DNA of 64,000 nucleotides from Neospora caninum Liverpool (lineage: Eukaryota; Apicomplexa; Conoidasida; Eucoccidiorida; Sarcocystidae), in the NCBI RefSeq assembly GCF_000208865.1, contig NC_018398.1, positions 2,170,001 through 2,234,000 on the forward strand, in the 5' to 3' direction. Position 1 is the first letter of the stretch, and every line of letters starts with the position of its first letter. The notes below the pieces were generated by a model. That model was given only the letters and a program-made list of their open reading frames with translations, ran no database searches and was not told the origin of the DNA. Shown one piece after another: positions 23,480 through 36,700 of the stretch. Position numbers and translations under genes: made by a program.

Positions 23480-26400
23480 ATGGCTGTCGCCGGCTCCTCG
23501 TCGCCGGCCCAGCTTCCCGCCTCCATGGAAAGAAACGGAGAGGCAGTTGACGCACGGGAACCGCGACAGGAGGCGAGCGATGATACCCAACACAGGGAGG
23601 AGGGAGACGACGAGGGCGGCCTGGTAGCCCGTTTAGCAAGCGGGGCTTCCGTGGCCACGCTTCCCCGGTCAGCGACGAGGGAAAGCGGCAGTCCCTCCGC
23701 TACTGCAGGCCCCCAGGCCCAGGAGAACCCCCCCACGGAGCAGCAAACAGACGCGCCGCCTCAGAGTGCGAATCTGAACGGCGAAGCGCGCTGCGGAGCC
23801 GCCGCCGACCCCACCGCTGGGAGTTGCACAGACACTAGCGCCAGGCGGACGCCCGGGCAGAGCTGGACCGGGCGAGTGGCCAAAATCTCGTCCGGGAAGT
23901 CTTGGGCTCACAAGCAGGTCCGCATCGTGAGCAAGAGCAAGCGGCCAGGCAGCAGAGGCTCTGTATCCGAGGCAGGGAGCAGAAAAGGCAGAAGCCGCGC
24001 CGGTGCGGCGTCTCACCGAAAGGCAGGCTCCCGCTCGGAGCCCAGGAGGGCTTCCCTGTTGACCGCGTGTCTCTCAAGACCTCTCCCATCTACCGCTGGC
24101 ACCGGCGAGAAAGTCGCGGGATTCCATGTTGAAGACATCAGAGAAGTCCTCAAATTTCTCCAGGGAAAAGCGAGTAAGTGCTCCAGCCCTTGGCGAACTG
24201 CCTTCCGGTGAAGCAAGCCACGTGCGCCCAACGGAGCGCCTCTTTGGCCGTAGGCATGCGTCGCCAGTCTCGGCTGCCTCCATAGGCGCAGGCTCGGCCT
24301 CCAACAAATCCAGATATCTCTCTGTGCAGAGGCGCACCCACACTATAAACATACAATTTCATATATGCGTATCTATATGAACAGATAGAGATATATGTCC
24401 GTGTATTCATGGGTAGATGTGTATCTGCATACAGTTGAACGCGTTGAGAGTTTGACAGATGGTACTTGATTCACTCTCGGTGCTGCGTGCGAGTCTGGCT
24501 TGAGATATACCTCGTGTTCTGCCCGACCTTTTCGCCAGGTTCGTGTTTCTTCCAGCCGTCCTCTCCGTTCCTCCCATCCTGCTGCTACTTCTCTAACTAG
24601 ATCATGAACGGTAGCAAATGCACAAGATGCTTCTGAAGTATATCTAAATGCTAGAGTGATACCTGTAATTATTTGGAGTACAAATGTCATTGCAACTAAA
24701 AAACCAAACGAGCAGCGAACACGGCGCAGTCGAGCTTGAGCCGGTGGTGTCTATTTGTAGCTGTCGGCCTTCACATCCGGTCTGCTCGAGTTCAAAATCC
24801 GTCAGGCGCTTTTTCTTGATGTAGTGCCTAGATGTCGATTTTTGCGCACAGTCTAGTCTCTTGGTATCGCTCCGCATCTCTGTGTGTCTCCCTGGTTGCT
24901 ATTTGCCTGGCCGGGGATTCAACGTTTGGAGATTGCTATCTGCGTCTTTGCTTCAGGTGAACCGACGTTCCTATTGACGGAACCGTCAGAGAAGACGCTG
25001 CTCTGTGCTCTCTCAGATCCCCTTGTTCTTCTGTCCTTTTATCTGTACGCAACCATCACCCTTTTCTGGCGCGTTCGAGAAGCCATGAGAGAGACAACTG
25101 CACGAGAAGGAAGCAACCGTTTCACACATCTATAGTCATGCGTAGACACACACATATGGACATTTATATACGCATATATATGTATAGAGACATATGTGTG
25201 CATGTATAGAGGTACATGCTTTGGTGTCTTGGGGGAAGTCTCCCTGTGACCAGTTGATCCGGTTTCCACCCTTCAGAACTGGCGGGTATCTTTCTGGCGT
25301 TGTCGGAAACACAAATCTGCAACGAAAGAAATCTTCATCCAGATGTCTGCACCACCTTGTTGACATGTATGGCCTCTTTTGCGCAGATCGACTGTTTCGC
25401 ATGTACAGATAGACTGATACCCCTGGGTATACGCATGCGGATACATGCTTCTGTGCCGGTGCTTTCATTTTCTGCTTCTCGTCTGCCACATTTTCTTTTT
25501 CTTCCCTCTGGCCTTTTATGCGGACACTCGCAGGCACCTGGAGCAGATTCGCATCGGCCGCGTCCTCGCCCAGCGGGGGCACAAGGCCCCCAACGCGTAA
25601 GTAGGGGTGTTTGGGTCCAAACGGCTGCACGACGGCTGAGAGCAGAGCTTGTTTCAGTGTGGACACATGCCTGCTCGTCCATTTCATCTTCTCTCCCCTG
25701 CCTTTCCTAAGGAGTTCCACACGTGCGTTTCCTCGGGCGTTCCTCAGAGGCGTCTTTGACTTGTCTGTTCGGTGCTTCAGAGACGTCGTGAACGCTCAGC
25801 ACTTCGGATTGGTTTCGGGAGACCAGCTGCTCTTGCTCGACGTCCTTAACACCTTCTTCTACTCCCGCCAGTATATTCCCAAGGTCAGCCTTGCCGGTCT
25901 TTTGCCTCCTTTCGAGGTCCTCTCGTTTGAGCGGATCGGCTGCTGGATCCGCGTCAATTGCATGTCTTTCGTTGTGCTTCGGTCCCATCGCGCGACTTTT
26001 GCTCCGCAATTCATCGTGTCTTTCTCAAGTGTTTCTCGTCGGCATTCACCAGCAGACAGCCTCTTGCTCTCCCCTTTCTTTCGGCTTCCTTCCCTCACTG
26101 TGTGCCACGACCACGGACGCACGCGAGTGAGGGTCACGACCAACCAGTCCCAATCCCCCTCACGGGTAACGATCTATCCGAATATATACATATATACAGA
26201 TAGATGTATGTATTATGTATATAGCTACGTATATGAGGATGTCCGTGTATGGATACCCTTCCGTGAGTATGACCGTTTTTTTTGGCACACGTAATGACCA
26301 CGCCAGAAGCGCTGTTGTCGCTGTAGATGGACCCGTGCCTGATCTCGGGATGTGTTGTCTCGCTCTGTGCAGCCTCGTCTCCAAGAGTTCACGCATCGGC

Positions 26401-27086
26401 TCGTAGATCCTTGCCTGCTTGTTTTGCAACCTGCCGGTCTGATCTCGCCTGCGCTTCTTCCTGCGAATTTGTCCCTTTCTGGTTCGCTGGGCGCGGCGGG
26501 GGACACCAACACGCACCTGTTCCTCTCGTCTTACCACCGCTATGTCCACAACTTTGAGAGCAACAGCCTGCCCTTCGGACTCGGCGTGGAGGAAAGGGAC
26601 CGACTCGCCGCCGGCGACCGGAGCCGAGTCAGCGGCGACCCTGGCCTGGCCGTGATCGACGAAAACTCGGAGGCGAAGGGAGTCTTGGAGCCGATGCCGT
26701 CTCCGGGGCTCTGGAGAGCTCGAGACGCAGCAGACAGCAGCGCGGGAGAGGCCGCGATCGAAAAGGAAGGAGAGGGAAGGAGAGAGGGCGACAAGACCGA
26801 CGCGAAGTCGTTGCTGGCGCCCGCGTGGAAAAATGAACGAAACGAAGACGGACGAGGAACCTCGCGCGTCTCCTCGATCTTCCTGACCGGCAGCAGCATG
26901 CAAGACAGCTCGGTCCGCATGCAAATCGAAGAAGCGGCTCAATGCTCGGCTCAAATCAAAGTTCTTCTGACCGGCTCCGAGGGACGCGAGATGGAGGTGG
27001 CGAGGACCACGTTCCTCAGGACTTGCATGAAGCTGCTGATCGAGCAACTTCTGCCGCCCTGGACGTTCTTTGTGGAGCGAGTCCTG
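23480..27086 (+). other. N-terminal region of the PIP kinase, fold unassigned
   Basis: Exon 1 is low-complexity (Ser, Arg, Gly), ending in VEDIREVLKFLQG. The small exons 2-4 and the start of exon 5 join in phase into a hydrophobic helical stretch: LTEPSEKTLLCALSDPLVLL, then HLEQIRIGRVLAQ, then DQLLLLDVLNTFFYSRQYIP. After a loop come SYHRYVHNFES and TTFLRTCMKLLIEQLLPPWT. A distant RGS-like helical bundle is conceivable, but I cannot support it. I see no EF-hand loops of the kind fused to the Plasmodium PIP5K. Exon 2 ends at an unusual GTACGC donor (25045); reading past it would give a longer exon 2. Confidence 0.5.
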
Positions 27087-30000
27087 GTAAGACGCAGACG
27101 AGGGCCCGACCACTCTCCAGCTTTTTTGTCTCCTGTCCGGCGTAGGCAGACGTGATAAAAAACTGTGCGCGTTCGCCGTCTTCATTCCAGCGCGTGCGCT
27201 AGTTTTGTCAGGTCAGAACTCGCGCGTCGGAATGCTCTGTGCGTGGAAACCACCATGGATTCATCCAACAAAGACAATCATTTGTCTGGGATCCGTAGCA
27301 TAACGTCCCTGCGACGCACCCTTTCGCCTGCCTACTCGCCGCCGCTGTCACTCCCTTCTGCGCAGCTCACTTCCCCGTTTCCCTCTCCCTGTTTTGTCCA
27401 CGCTCCGTTGCTGTCCCTGCAGCCAGCCATCCTTCGAGACATTCACGACCCAAACGTGATTGTTCAAAAAGTCGTTATGGACAAGCTGTGGCGTCTGCGC
27501 AAGGACTTGGAAGCGGCCACAGGCACGCCCTGCGGCTTCACCCCGGCGTCGAACCCGAGCACGCAAGTTGCAGGCGTGGCGAACCTCGGCGAGTGTGGAG
27601 GCGACTTGGGCGAGCCCACAGGCGACCGAACGTGTGCGTCCGCTGCGCCGTCGCGCTTGGCGTTGTCTGCCGACTCCCTGTCTGTATCTCTCCGCGCCAC
27701 AGATCTGTCTCCTGTCGACGGCAGGGACGGGAACCGGGAACCGTCGCGGGGGCTTTCCAGCGACATCTCCGAGCGGGAGGAAGACCGCCCACGAAGAGTG
27801 ACGCTGGACGACAGAAGAGAAGGCCGGGAGGGCCGAAGCGGGGACTCCCGGCTCGCTTCACCAAGTGAACGCAGGGGCGGGTCCGGGGCCGCGGCTGCTC
27901 CAGACCATTCGGAAGCGCCTGATGAGCCGACGGAGACGGCGAAACGCATGCACGTCTCTCTCTCGCGTCCAGCGTCTGTGTCCTCGTGCTCCAGTCCGTC
28001 TCACGCCGCGACGATATCGCCTTCGAAACGCGGGGAAGCAGGCCCAGACGCCGGCGAGGGCAGCGAGGCGGCGTCGCTCGAAGAGCCCCAGTCGCTGGCC
28101 GGCTCGTTGCACCCGCGGGACTCCTTGCCGGCGTCCGGGCCAGACGAGACGTACAGACAGATGCGCTCCACGTCGTCAACTGCGTCGAACTTCTCCATCT
28201 CGCGACTCGTCCCGCAGCTGGCCTCGGGCCGGTCGTCCCGCCGTCGCGGCGGGCCATCGCCCTCGCGGGCCTCGCCGCTCGACATGTGCAGCTCTCCAGC
28301 GCGTCTCTCCCCCGTCGGCCAGGCCGCAGAGGCGCTCGAAGACTTCGCCTTGACGAACCTGTCGTCGAGGCCGTCGCCTTCTCGAGGGAGCAAGAGCATC
28401 CCGATGAGTCTGCGCCTCGTGAAGCGGAATGCACTCACACAGACGCAACGTCCCGGGCGCGTTCGGGGGAAAGGCGAGGAAGAGCCTTCCGACGTACGTT
28501 GAACGACTCCCCCCAGGGGCAGACCCACGCGAAAAGAGAGAAGGACGCAGAGGGGGGGGGGGGGGGAGAACGAGGCCTCGTTATACAGAGAAAGAGACGG
28601 GAAACAGTCGGGATGAGGCCGTGAAGCGCCCAACTCGGCGGAAATCGCGGAAACGTATCGGAACCGGACCGACTGCGTGTGCGAAGTCTGAAGTCTCCTG
28701 AGCGTCTCGGGGGTAAAACCATGGGTGCTTCCCTCCACGTGCATGCATTTGCGGATTTGTGCTGCAGGTGGGCGGAAACGCGGTGCGAGAGGACAGTCCG
28801 TTCTACGCGTTGACCTTCGCGATGATGCTCGGCCTGCAGATGAGCAGCGAACTGAGTGCATGCCTCGTCATGCTTCGGCATAAACTCGGGAGCTCAGTGG
28901 ATGTGAGGAACAGAGGCAGCGACAACACGGGGAGAGATGTGTGTTCCTTCGTTCGGGTTTGAGCACGTGCTAGCCTGCCGAGCTCGTTACGACGTGGTAG
29001 ACGCAAAGCATCGAAATCGAGGATTTTTGGACGAAAACAGTCCGTTTCCTCTTTGCCCATGCGAGAGGGCGGCCCCGCGTTCCCGCCAGCCGAGAAAACC
29101 CCCCGAGGGCGAGAGGCCAAGTTGCGTGCGTGCGAGAAGTTGCGTGCAGTCACTCACTGCATAGATTCTTTCCGTTTCTGCCGGCGGATTCAGGCGCTCT
29201 CGGAAGCACCGGTCGTTTGCGTCATCCGTGTTTGGATATGTGAAAACGTTCCCGTCTTCTGCGCGACCTTCGCAGCTCGAGTTCCTCCTGGACGAACCGT
29301 TGCTGCTGCCTGTTCGCCAGTTCCACTTTTGCTGTTACCCGCAACTCCCTCGGCCCTTTTTTTGTGTCTTCGAAGACATCGCCCCCGACACTTTCGAGTG
29401 CGCTCGGGAGCTGGCTGGAGTCACAGAACAGGTGAGGAAAAAACGCGTTTGCCTCTCTCTCGTTGCGGCTGAGAGATAATTCGGGCCTGCGTGCTTCGCG
29501 GCCTCGCGCCCTATTCCTTTCAGGCTCTCTGCTCCAATCTCTCCCAAATCTTCTGCCGTTTGAGTGTGCTGGCGTGGCGCGTTCCTCGATCTACGTAGGC
29601 GCACGTCTCTGTTGTTATTGCGCACATCTGTGATTGCATGTGCACAAGCACAAAGGCGAGCTCATATCTGGTCATATGAGCTGTAGGGGGTAGACGGCGT
29701 TTACGTTGGACAGTATACATTAAAGCCGTAGGGCGTAGGCCTCGATTTGATCATCGACGTTGAACGTATGTCCACGCTTGTGTATTTGCTTACTCGCACT
29801 GCTTGTGTGCATGCGCTTGCCCAAATACAGACACGATGCATATGTATATATGTATATGGATATATGCATACGTATGTATGTATGACGCGTGCGGTTTTGA
29901 ATGACATCTTGGGGAGCACGAATCGATACATCAGTACGAGTGCGCGGGTGCAAAGAGTTGAACGGCGCGTAGCTTCCCGCCTGTACGAAGGCTACCTGGG

Positions 30001-33000
30001 ACAGGAAGGCCGGTGGACACCGGAGGTTTTGTTTGTCTTGCCTTGCGCAGGATTACCGGAGCAGCATGTGTCGAACTGACTTTTCGTTCATTGAGTTCGA
30101 GAGCAACAGCAAGAGCGGACAGTTTTTTCTCTTTTCTCACGACGGGAAATACCTCATCAAAACGATCAGTTTGAGAGAGGTCAAACAAGTCCTCAAGTCA
30201 GTCACCTTGCCTCAAAACGCAGAATGGAACGCAACATATGTGCATGCCAAAGAGGCGTTCAACGCGACGGACGGGCGTCGTCCCTGCATTTGCTGATCTC
30301 TCCGGTGGACTTCTCTCCCGGCTGCAGGAGGCGCGTGTTCGACTCCTGCGCGACTCCGCGCTCGACGTTTCGCGTGCTCCCTATCCCCGAGGATATCCCA
30401 GCTGTCTCAACTTCGCTAGCTGTGTGGGCCTCGAGCTGGGCCTCTTCACAAAAATCTCCATAGTTCTGTGCGAGAGGCAAAACATGTGGATAGCCTGTGT
30501 CAATCTCTCCCCGCACTGCATGTGTGTGTCCTGTTTCGAGGTGGCCTCTGCATTGCGTAGATGCACTTTTCGCTCTCTAGAGGTCGACGTGTTTTCGTAG
30601 ATCGCACTGTGTCACACCCTGTCTCTGTCCGTGGGGCTGATGCTTGCTGTGGAAGTGTGCGCTTTCCTTTCGCAGGATTCTTCCGGCGTACATTGATCAT
30701 CTGTTGTCGAATCCGAACTCGCTCCTGACGCGCCTGTTCGGCTTGCACCGCGTCGAGATCTACAAGCGCTACGACTTGGTGGACGACGACGAGCTTCGGT
30801 CCAGCACACAGTTCGAGGACAGCGCGGGAGAGGAGTCTGGCTATGTGAGCCCAGAAGCCGGCAGCGTGTTGACCTCCCCTCGGGAGTTCTCTCCCGGCGA
30901 CGTCGAGTCGCACGCACGCGAGGAGGGACGGCCTGGCGGAGACAGCGCGCTCCCTGCCGAGCCAGGCGCCCAGCGCAGCGACGAAGGCCACTCGCATGCA
31001 GAGGCCGCCCCCGAGAACGCAGCGCCGACGACTTCCGAAGAGGCGCCGAGCAATCCGAACCGGCTGACGGGCGCTTCGCCGCCTTCGCCCGGGCCTGCTC
31101 AGCACCTTTTCGGATCTCTCGAATCCGCTGGCAGCGCGCATGCAGAGACGCCCGCGCAGGAGGAAGCGGGACCGGGCTTTTCGGGCAAGGCCGAGCGGCA
31201 GTCGCTGTTCAAAGACGCCAAAAGATCTCTCAAGAACATGCGCGACACAGTCCGCACGTCGCTCCGGCCTGTGGCCGCGACTCAGGGAGACGCCGTCTCG
31301 GTCTCGGACTACGCCTTTACGCTGCCAAGAAGTGTCAGGTACTCCCCGGAACACGCGACGCACGGAGAAGACCATACGTTTCTTTCCGGAAAGAACGCGC
31401 CGAAAGACGCCCACGGAGCAAGCCACGGGGAATCGGAAGCGAGTCGGTTTCGAGGGATGACAGAAGAGGGACAAGGAGGGATCAAAGGGGAGACAGACGC
31501 CGAGAAAGCAAAGCGCAAACGCGACGGAGACTGTCGCCGGGGACGCCTGCCTTTTTTGCAAGGATCCAAAAAGAAATCCGATTCCCACAAAGCTCTTCGG
31601 TAAGAGAACGACTCTGCAGAACAAACAACGCGTAGGTGGACAGGCGCGGCGAAGAGGACGGAAACCCCAAGGGCAAAAAAGGCTTGAGCCCTTCCTGCCG
31701 TTGACCGCCTGACCTCGCCTTTGCCTCCCTGGTGTCACCACAGCCACGTAGTACCCCTGCTGTCCAATCTCTACGTGATTACGTGCATGCAGCCTCCGTC
31801 GCGCGCTCTGTGTTTAGATTCTAAGGATATGTGGCAGGCGAGAAGTAAATCTCCAAATTGACGATACACGTGCCGGCGCATCCCTGCTGGCAGGCCTCAC
31901 GGAAACATGTCGATCCTGTGGAAAAAGAGCCCGATTCTACTTTTGCGGGTGCTCTCATGACCTCTGACACGCGTGTCCCCGTGGATCCATTTATGTTTAT
32001 GTATACCTGTCTACATTTATCCTTATCTGTGTCCATATTGATAATCTCTTTTTACAGCGATCTATGTCCTCCACCTCTCTATATGTATCCAACTCTGTAT
32101 CTATCAATACATTTGTGTCTGTAGAGTGCGGTTTATGCATGTAGATACCAGAGAATATGTATGCATGTAGATGCACCGCATTTGTGCGAAAACGTTTGCA
32201 CTCTTCTTACGTTCTACGATCCTTTGGGAGCGGAACCAGGGTACGTTTCAGTCTGTTACTTGTTCGATTTTTCAGGCATGCAAAGTCGCGCACCTACGCC
32301 GTCCGCGACGATGCAAAGAAGCAGAGCGTCACATGCGCGTACTTCGCTGTGATCGGTAAGGAAACGTTGGCGTCCCTTCTTGCGGAGTTTCCGGCGCGTC
32401 TCTTTCTCGGCTGCGTGCCTCGTTGCCGCGCATTCTGTTCGGCCACATCTGGTGGCGGTTCGCGGTTCCTGTCTTCGTGTGGCCGTCTCTTCTCCCTGAG
32501 ACGCGGTGAAACCAGCCCACGTTCTGCCTCCCGCCGCCCATCCGTTCCCTCGTGCTGTGCGCACTGCGGGGGATTTACTTCGCGGCCGCACCCCCTGATG
32601 TTCCAGTTCGCCGCGAAACGGTCCACTTCACTCTTTCTTTCGCGTTCTCTCTCGCGCACGCTGTGGCGTCGGCGCACTTGCCCCTGGTGCGCAGGCCGCC
32701 TTGTCCGAGCAGGCGACTTGCGTGTAGCGCTCCGCGCCTTCTTTCGCTTTGCATGCGTCCTCAGGAACGGCGTTTGATCCCTTTCTGGGGCTTCACGAGG
32801 CCTACGACTTGAAAGGGAGTACTGTGAGTCGCCGTGCGAAGCCTGACGATCGCGTCAAGAAAGATGTTGGTAAGGCACTGAGCAGGGAAAGCCAGTCAGG
32901 TCTGTATGCGTCTTCTCGCGCACGTCACCGAGTGTGGGTCGTCTCCGAGTTCGGACTTGTTCCCTTCCCGCTCGACGCTGGGGCCTCTCTTACCATAAGG

Positions 33001-33751
33001 CCGGGGTCGAGGGCGTCGGGCAGCACAGCGGCAGTTGTGCGCAGGTTTCCTCCCATCCTGCCTCTGAGGGAGTCTCCTGGAAGCAGACCGCGTGCGTGCA
33101 GCTCTATAGAGGCTTTGCCTCCGAAATCTGGATCTGGAAGGAGAGGATACAGTGACGTCACGAACGGACATCTGTCTGAGTGTGGATCCTCCATGCAGCC
33201 TTTCCCAGAGGCGCGGGGGCCGCGTGTTTTTGTCGCGCGGCTCAGGCGGCGACGTGTGGTCTATCTCCAAAGACCGCTCACCACCTGTTCTCTTTTGACA
33301 TGCTTGTTTCGGCGCATGCACCTGCGCCGGGTGTCGCTTTCACCGCTATTCTTTGGATGTCCTTTCTCTCTGGCAAATTTGTCTTTTCCGTTTTCTCGCC
33401 TTTAGACTGGTTGGAGGCCGGCCGGCGCCTTGACCTGAGAGACGAGGAGGCGCAGACGATTCTCCGCGCCCACCGCCTGGACTGCGAATTTCTCGAGACA
33501 ATTTCCGTCTTCGACTACTCGCTGCTTGTTGGCGTCCACAGATGGTGAGGATGAAACACATCGTGTTTTGGCGTCTCCTTTCACTCTTGTCGATCGCCGT
33601 CCACACAAATCGTGTTGCATATGACTGGTTGTTCCCTTCCCGCTCGCGTCGCGATGCCGACGAAGAAGATTGCCCGCATACGACCTGTGTCGATTCCCCC
33701 CTTCTCCTCCTTCCATATATACATACATACATACATACATACATACATACA

Positions 33752-33782
<31 letters not shown>

Positions 33783-36700
33783 GCATACATATATACATAT
33801 ATACATACGTATATACATGCATATATACATATATATATATATATATGTATAGGTCGATGGCGGCTTAATAAGCGCAGCGGCGTGTGATTTTGTTTCTGGG
33901 GACATGGGCCAGGTTGCCGAGACCCGGAAAGCTTTGGGGATGAGTAGAGGGGAAAATGTTCAGAACGCCCAAATCCACGCAGCTTGTCCACTCGATGCAG
34001 GATCGTTGGTGCATGCACTGCGTCTCGAAACGCGTTTGGAATTGCCCTTCACTTTTATGCGGGCAGGATTGCTGATGCGTTGTGGCGTTGACTGGATAGG
34101 CCGAGCGAGACGGCCGAGCGAAACGGAAGCTGTCGTCCTTCATGGTGTCAATGCGTTTCTTGGTCACCACCTCTTCGTCATTCGCTTTTCGTTTGTCCGC
34201 TGTTTTGATGCATGCTCTCTCTATATCGAGATCTAGAGGCTTACGGTTCTGCGTGGAACTGCGCCTGCTTAACACAAACCGACGTAAATGTATATGCTTG
34301 CAGCCCGTTTACAGTGATTTGCAGTGTCTCTTTGGTTCGCTGCTATCTCCAGCAAGCGAGGCGTTCTCAGTCGAGCAGGCTCCCAAGCTGCGTCCGCCGT
34401 GGAGGGACAGCCGGCGCGCACTCCGCCCTCGGCCATGAAAAGCTCCATGGGGCCTCTCCGCCAATACACGAAGATCCAGCAACACTCGTAAGTCCTCAGC
34501 CTTGACCTTTCGTCCCACTGCCTCTATATATGCGTGTGCATGCATCTCGTGTCACGTCTTTTCCATACCGAAAGACTCGCGTACACTGAAGCCCACTTCT
34601 TAGACACGTTTATAGTGCCACGCATGCGTTTACCTATATATAGATATATATGTAAGTGTGTGTATATCGGGTGGTCAGCCTGAGGCAGGAGTGCTTGGGC
34701 ATGCATGCATGCATGCATGCAAATTTTGGGTCGTGAGTGACTCGCCTCGGCGAATCTCCGAATCAGGCGAGCTCGTGTCTCACGGTGTCAACGCCTTTCT
34801 CCGACGTGAGAGTTTTGGGGGATTTTCCCTTTGCCGACTCCAGGAAAAGCGATCGCATTTCCGGCCTGCGTTTCTCGAATGCATGTGTCTTGATGGCTCT
34901 CGTGCACACGTCTCACTGCGCGCAAGAAGCGCGTCCGGTCCTCGTCGTTACTCTGCACATGCTCCCTCGCGTCGCCCCTCGTTTCCCTCTCACTCGCTGA
35001 AGCGCCAGTGTCGTTAAGCTTGCGTGCCCGCTGAGTCGTGCTCATCTTCCTGTTCCTTTCTACTCCCTCGTCTTCCTGCGCTTCAGTCTCTTGACCCCAT
35101 CGCAGTCGCTCCTCAGTCAGCCGTCGGCACACCCGCTCTCGGCAGATCCCGCCCCCCTGTTGCCGCTGCTTTCTGCCGGAGGGTTCGCGGGGCTCGGCGT
35201 CCAGGCCTCCGATGGAAAACCCATCCCAAAGAAACCGTCTGCGCAACGCAGCCTGTCGAGTGCCTCGTCGGCGGAGCCTGACACGATTTCCGTCTGCCTC
35301 GCGTCTTCGTCGAGCACCGTTGATGAACGCAGAAGCTCGACATTGGCCGGAGGTGCGCCGGCGGCTGCACAAGGAAAGTGCTTTGAGACCTCGACCGCGG
35401 GAAACGGCGAACCCGAGAACCCCGCCTCTCTGGCCTGGCTTCCCTCTTCTGCTGCCCCGACTCTGGACTCGCGCCCGCCTGCTGTGTCGCCTGGAGCCTA
35501 TTCCGTCGCGCCGAGGCGCTGTTCCTCTTCTGGCGTCGAAGCCGCCCCGACTCGCCCCTGTCTCCGTCTCGCGGCTAACCACGCCGCGGAACGCCCCACG
35601 TTTTCCGGGGCTTCCGGCTGCGCTCCCCAGGGCCCGTCTGGCCTCGCCAGAGGCGGCTCTGAGCTCGAAGACGACACAGGCAGTCTCGCAGAGACTGCGT
35701 GTCCGCTTCAGAGGGCGGACAGCATCGCAGCCTCGAGCGCCTCGTCCTTCCCGCCTCCCCGCTGTTACTCCGCGCACGTGTCGATGCCTTGTCCCTTGCC
35801 TTCGCCGCGCCGGCGGCGCGTCACAATGAAGCAGTTGACGAGGGACGAAAGCCGCGTCGGAAGAGAGAGTCCGGGATGCAGCAACTTGGGCTGCATGAAG
35901 GATGCCGAAAAGGACAGGAAGCGGGAAGGAAGCGAAGACGGACAGACGGTGAGGTCCGTATCGCAGTCGGTCTCCTGGCCCGACGATCGCGCCGACAAAA
36001 CGCGAGAAAACGACGAGCTTTCCATCTCCCGATCGAGACCGGAGAAACACGCGGAACCAGATGATACCGCTTCACCTGCAACTTCCCGCCTGCCCTACAC
36101 AGAGACTGCATACACCTTTCTCGACAAAAGCTGGATGGGGTGAGCCCAGAAAACTCACAGCAAGGCCGCCGCAAAGCGCCATGCGAGCAACAGGCGCCGC
36201 AGAATAAACAGAAAAGAAGGCGCTGCAACCGTTCACTCATGATACACTTGCCTGCATACAAACACATTTATAGATGTCCGGGTACAGCAGTTGGAGGAAG
36301 AGAATAAAGAACGAACCCAGGAATGGCCACTGCCTAGGACTCCGGATTCGGCGGTTATCGTGTCAGCGTAGATACCCAAGCTTGTGTCCAATGGAAACCG
36401 GTTATTCAGGAAAAGGCAATGCGTAGACACGTGTTTGTTCTCACGGGGACAAATCCCTACACGTGTACGTCCTTCCCGCGAGTGTTGCGCCTCCCTCCAG
36501 AGTTGAAACTCTCGCTCTCGAGGCCAATGGCGTCGTGGAAGTCTGCGTGTCTCTCAGAGATTTACCCTGCCCCAGTGGGCCGGTCTCTCCTTTGATCGGA
36601 AACCCCTGCGCTCCGCAACGCTGTCTTTGCATCTGTCTCCAGCCGTACCGCTTTTTGGCCCTTCGTCTCCATCATTGTCCAGTCTCACAGACGGCACCTT

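Noticed and set aside
33716..33905. Tyr/Ile/His or Met/Tyr/Val/Cys repeat 'proteins' on both strands
   Set aside because: They are translations of an ATAC microsatellite within an intron.
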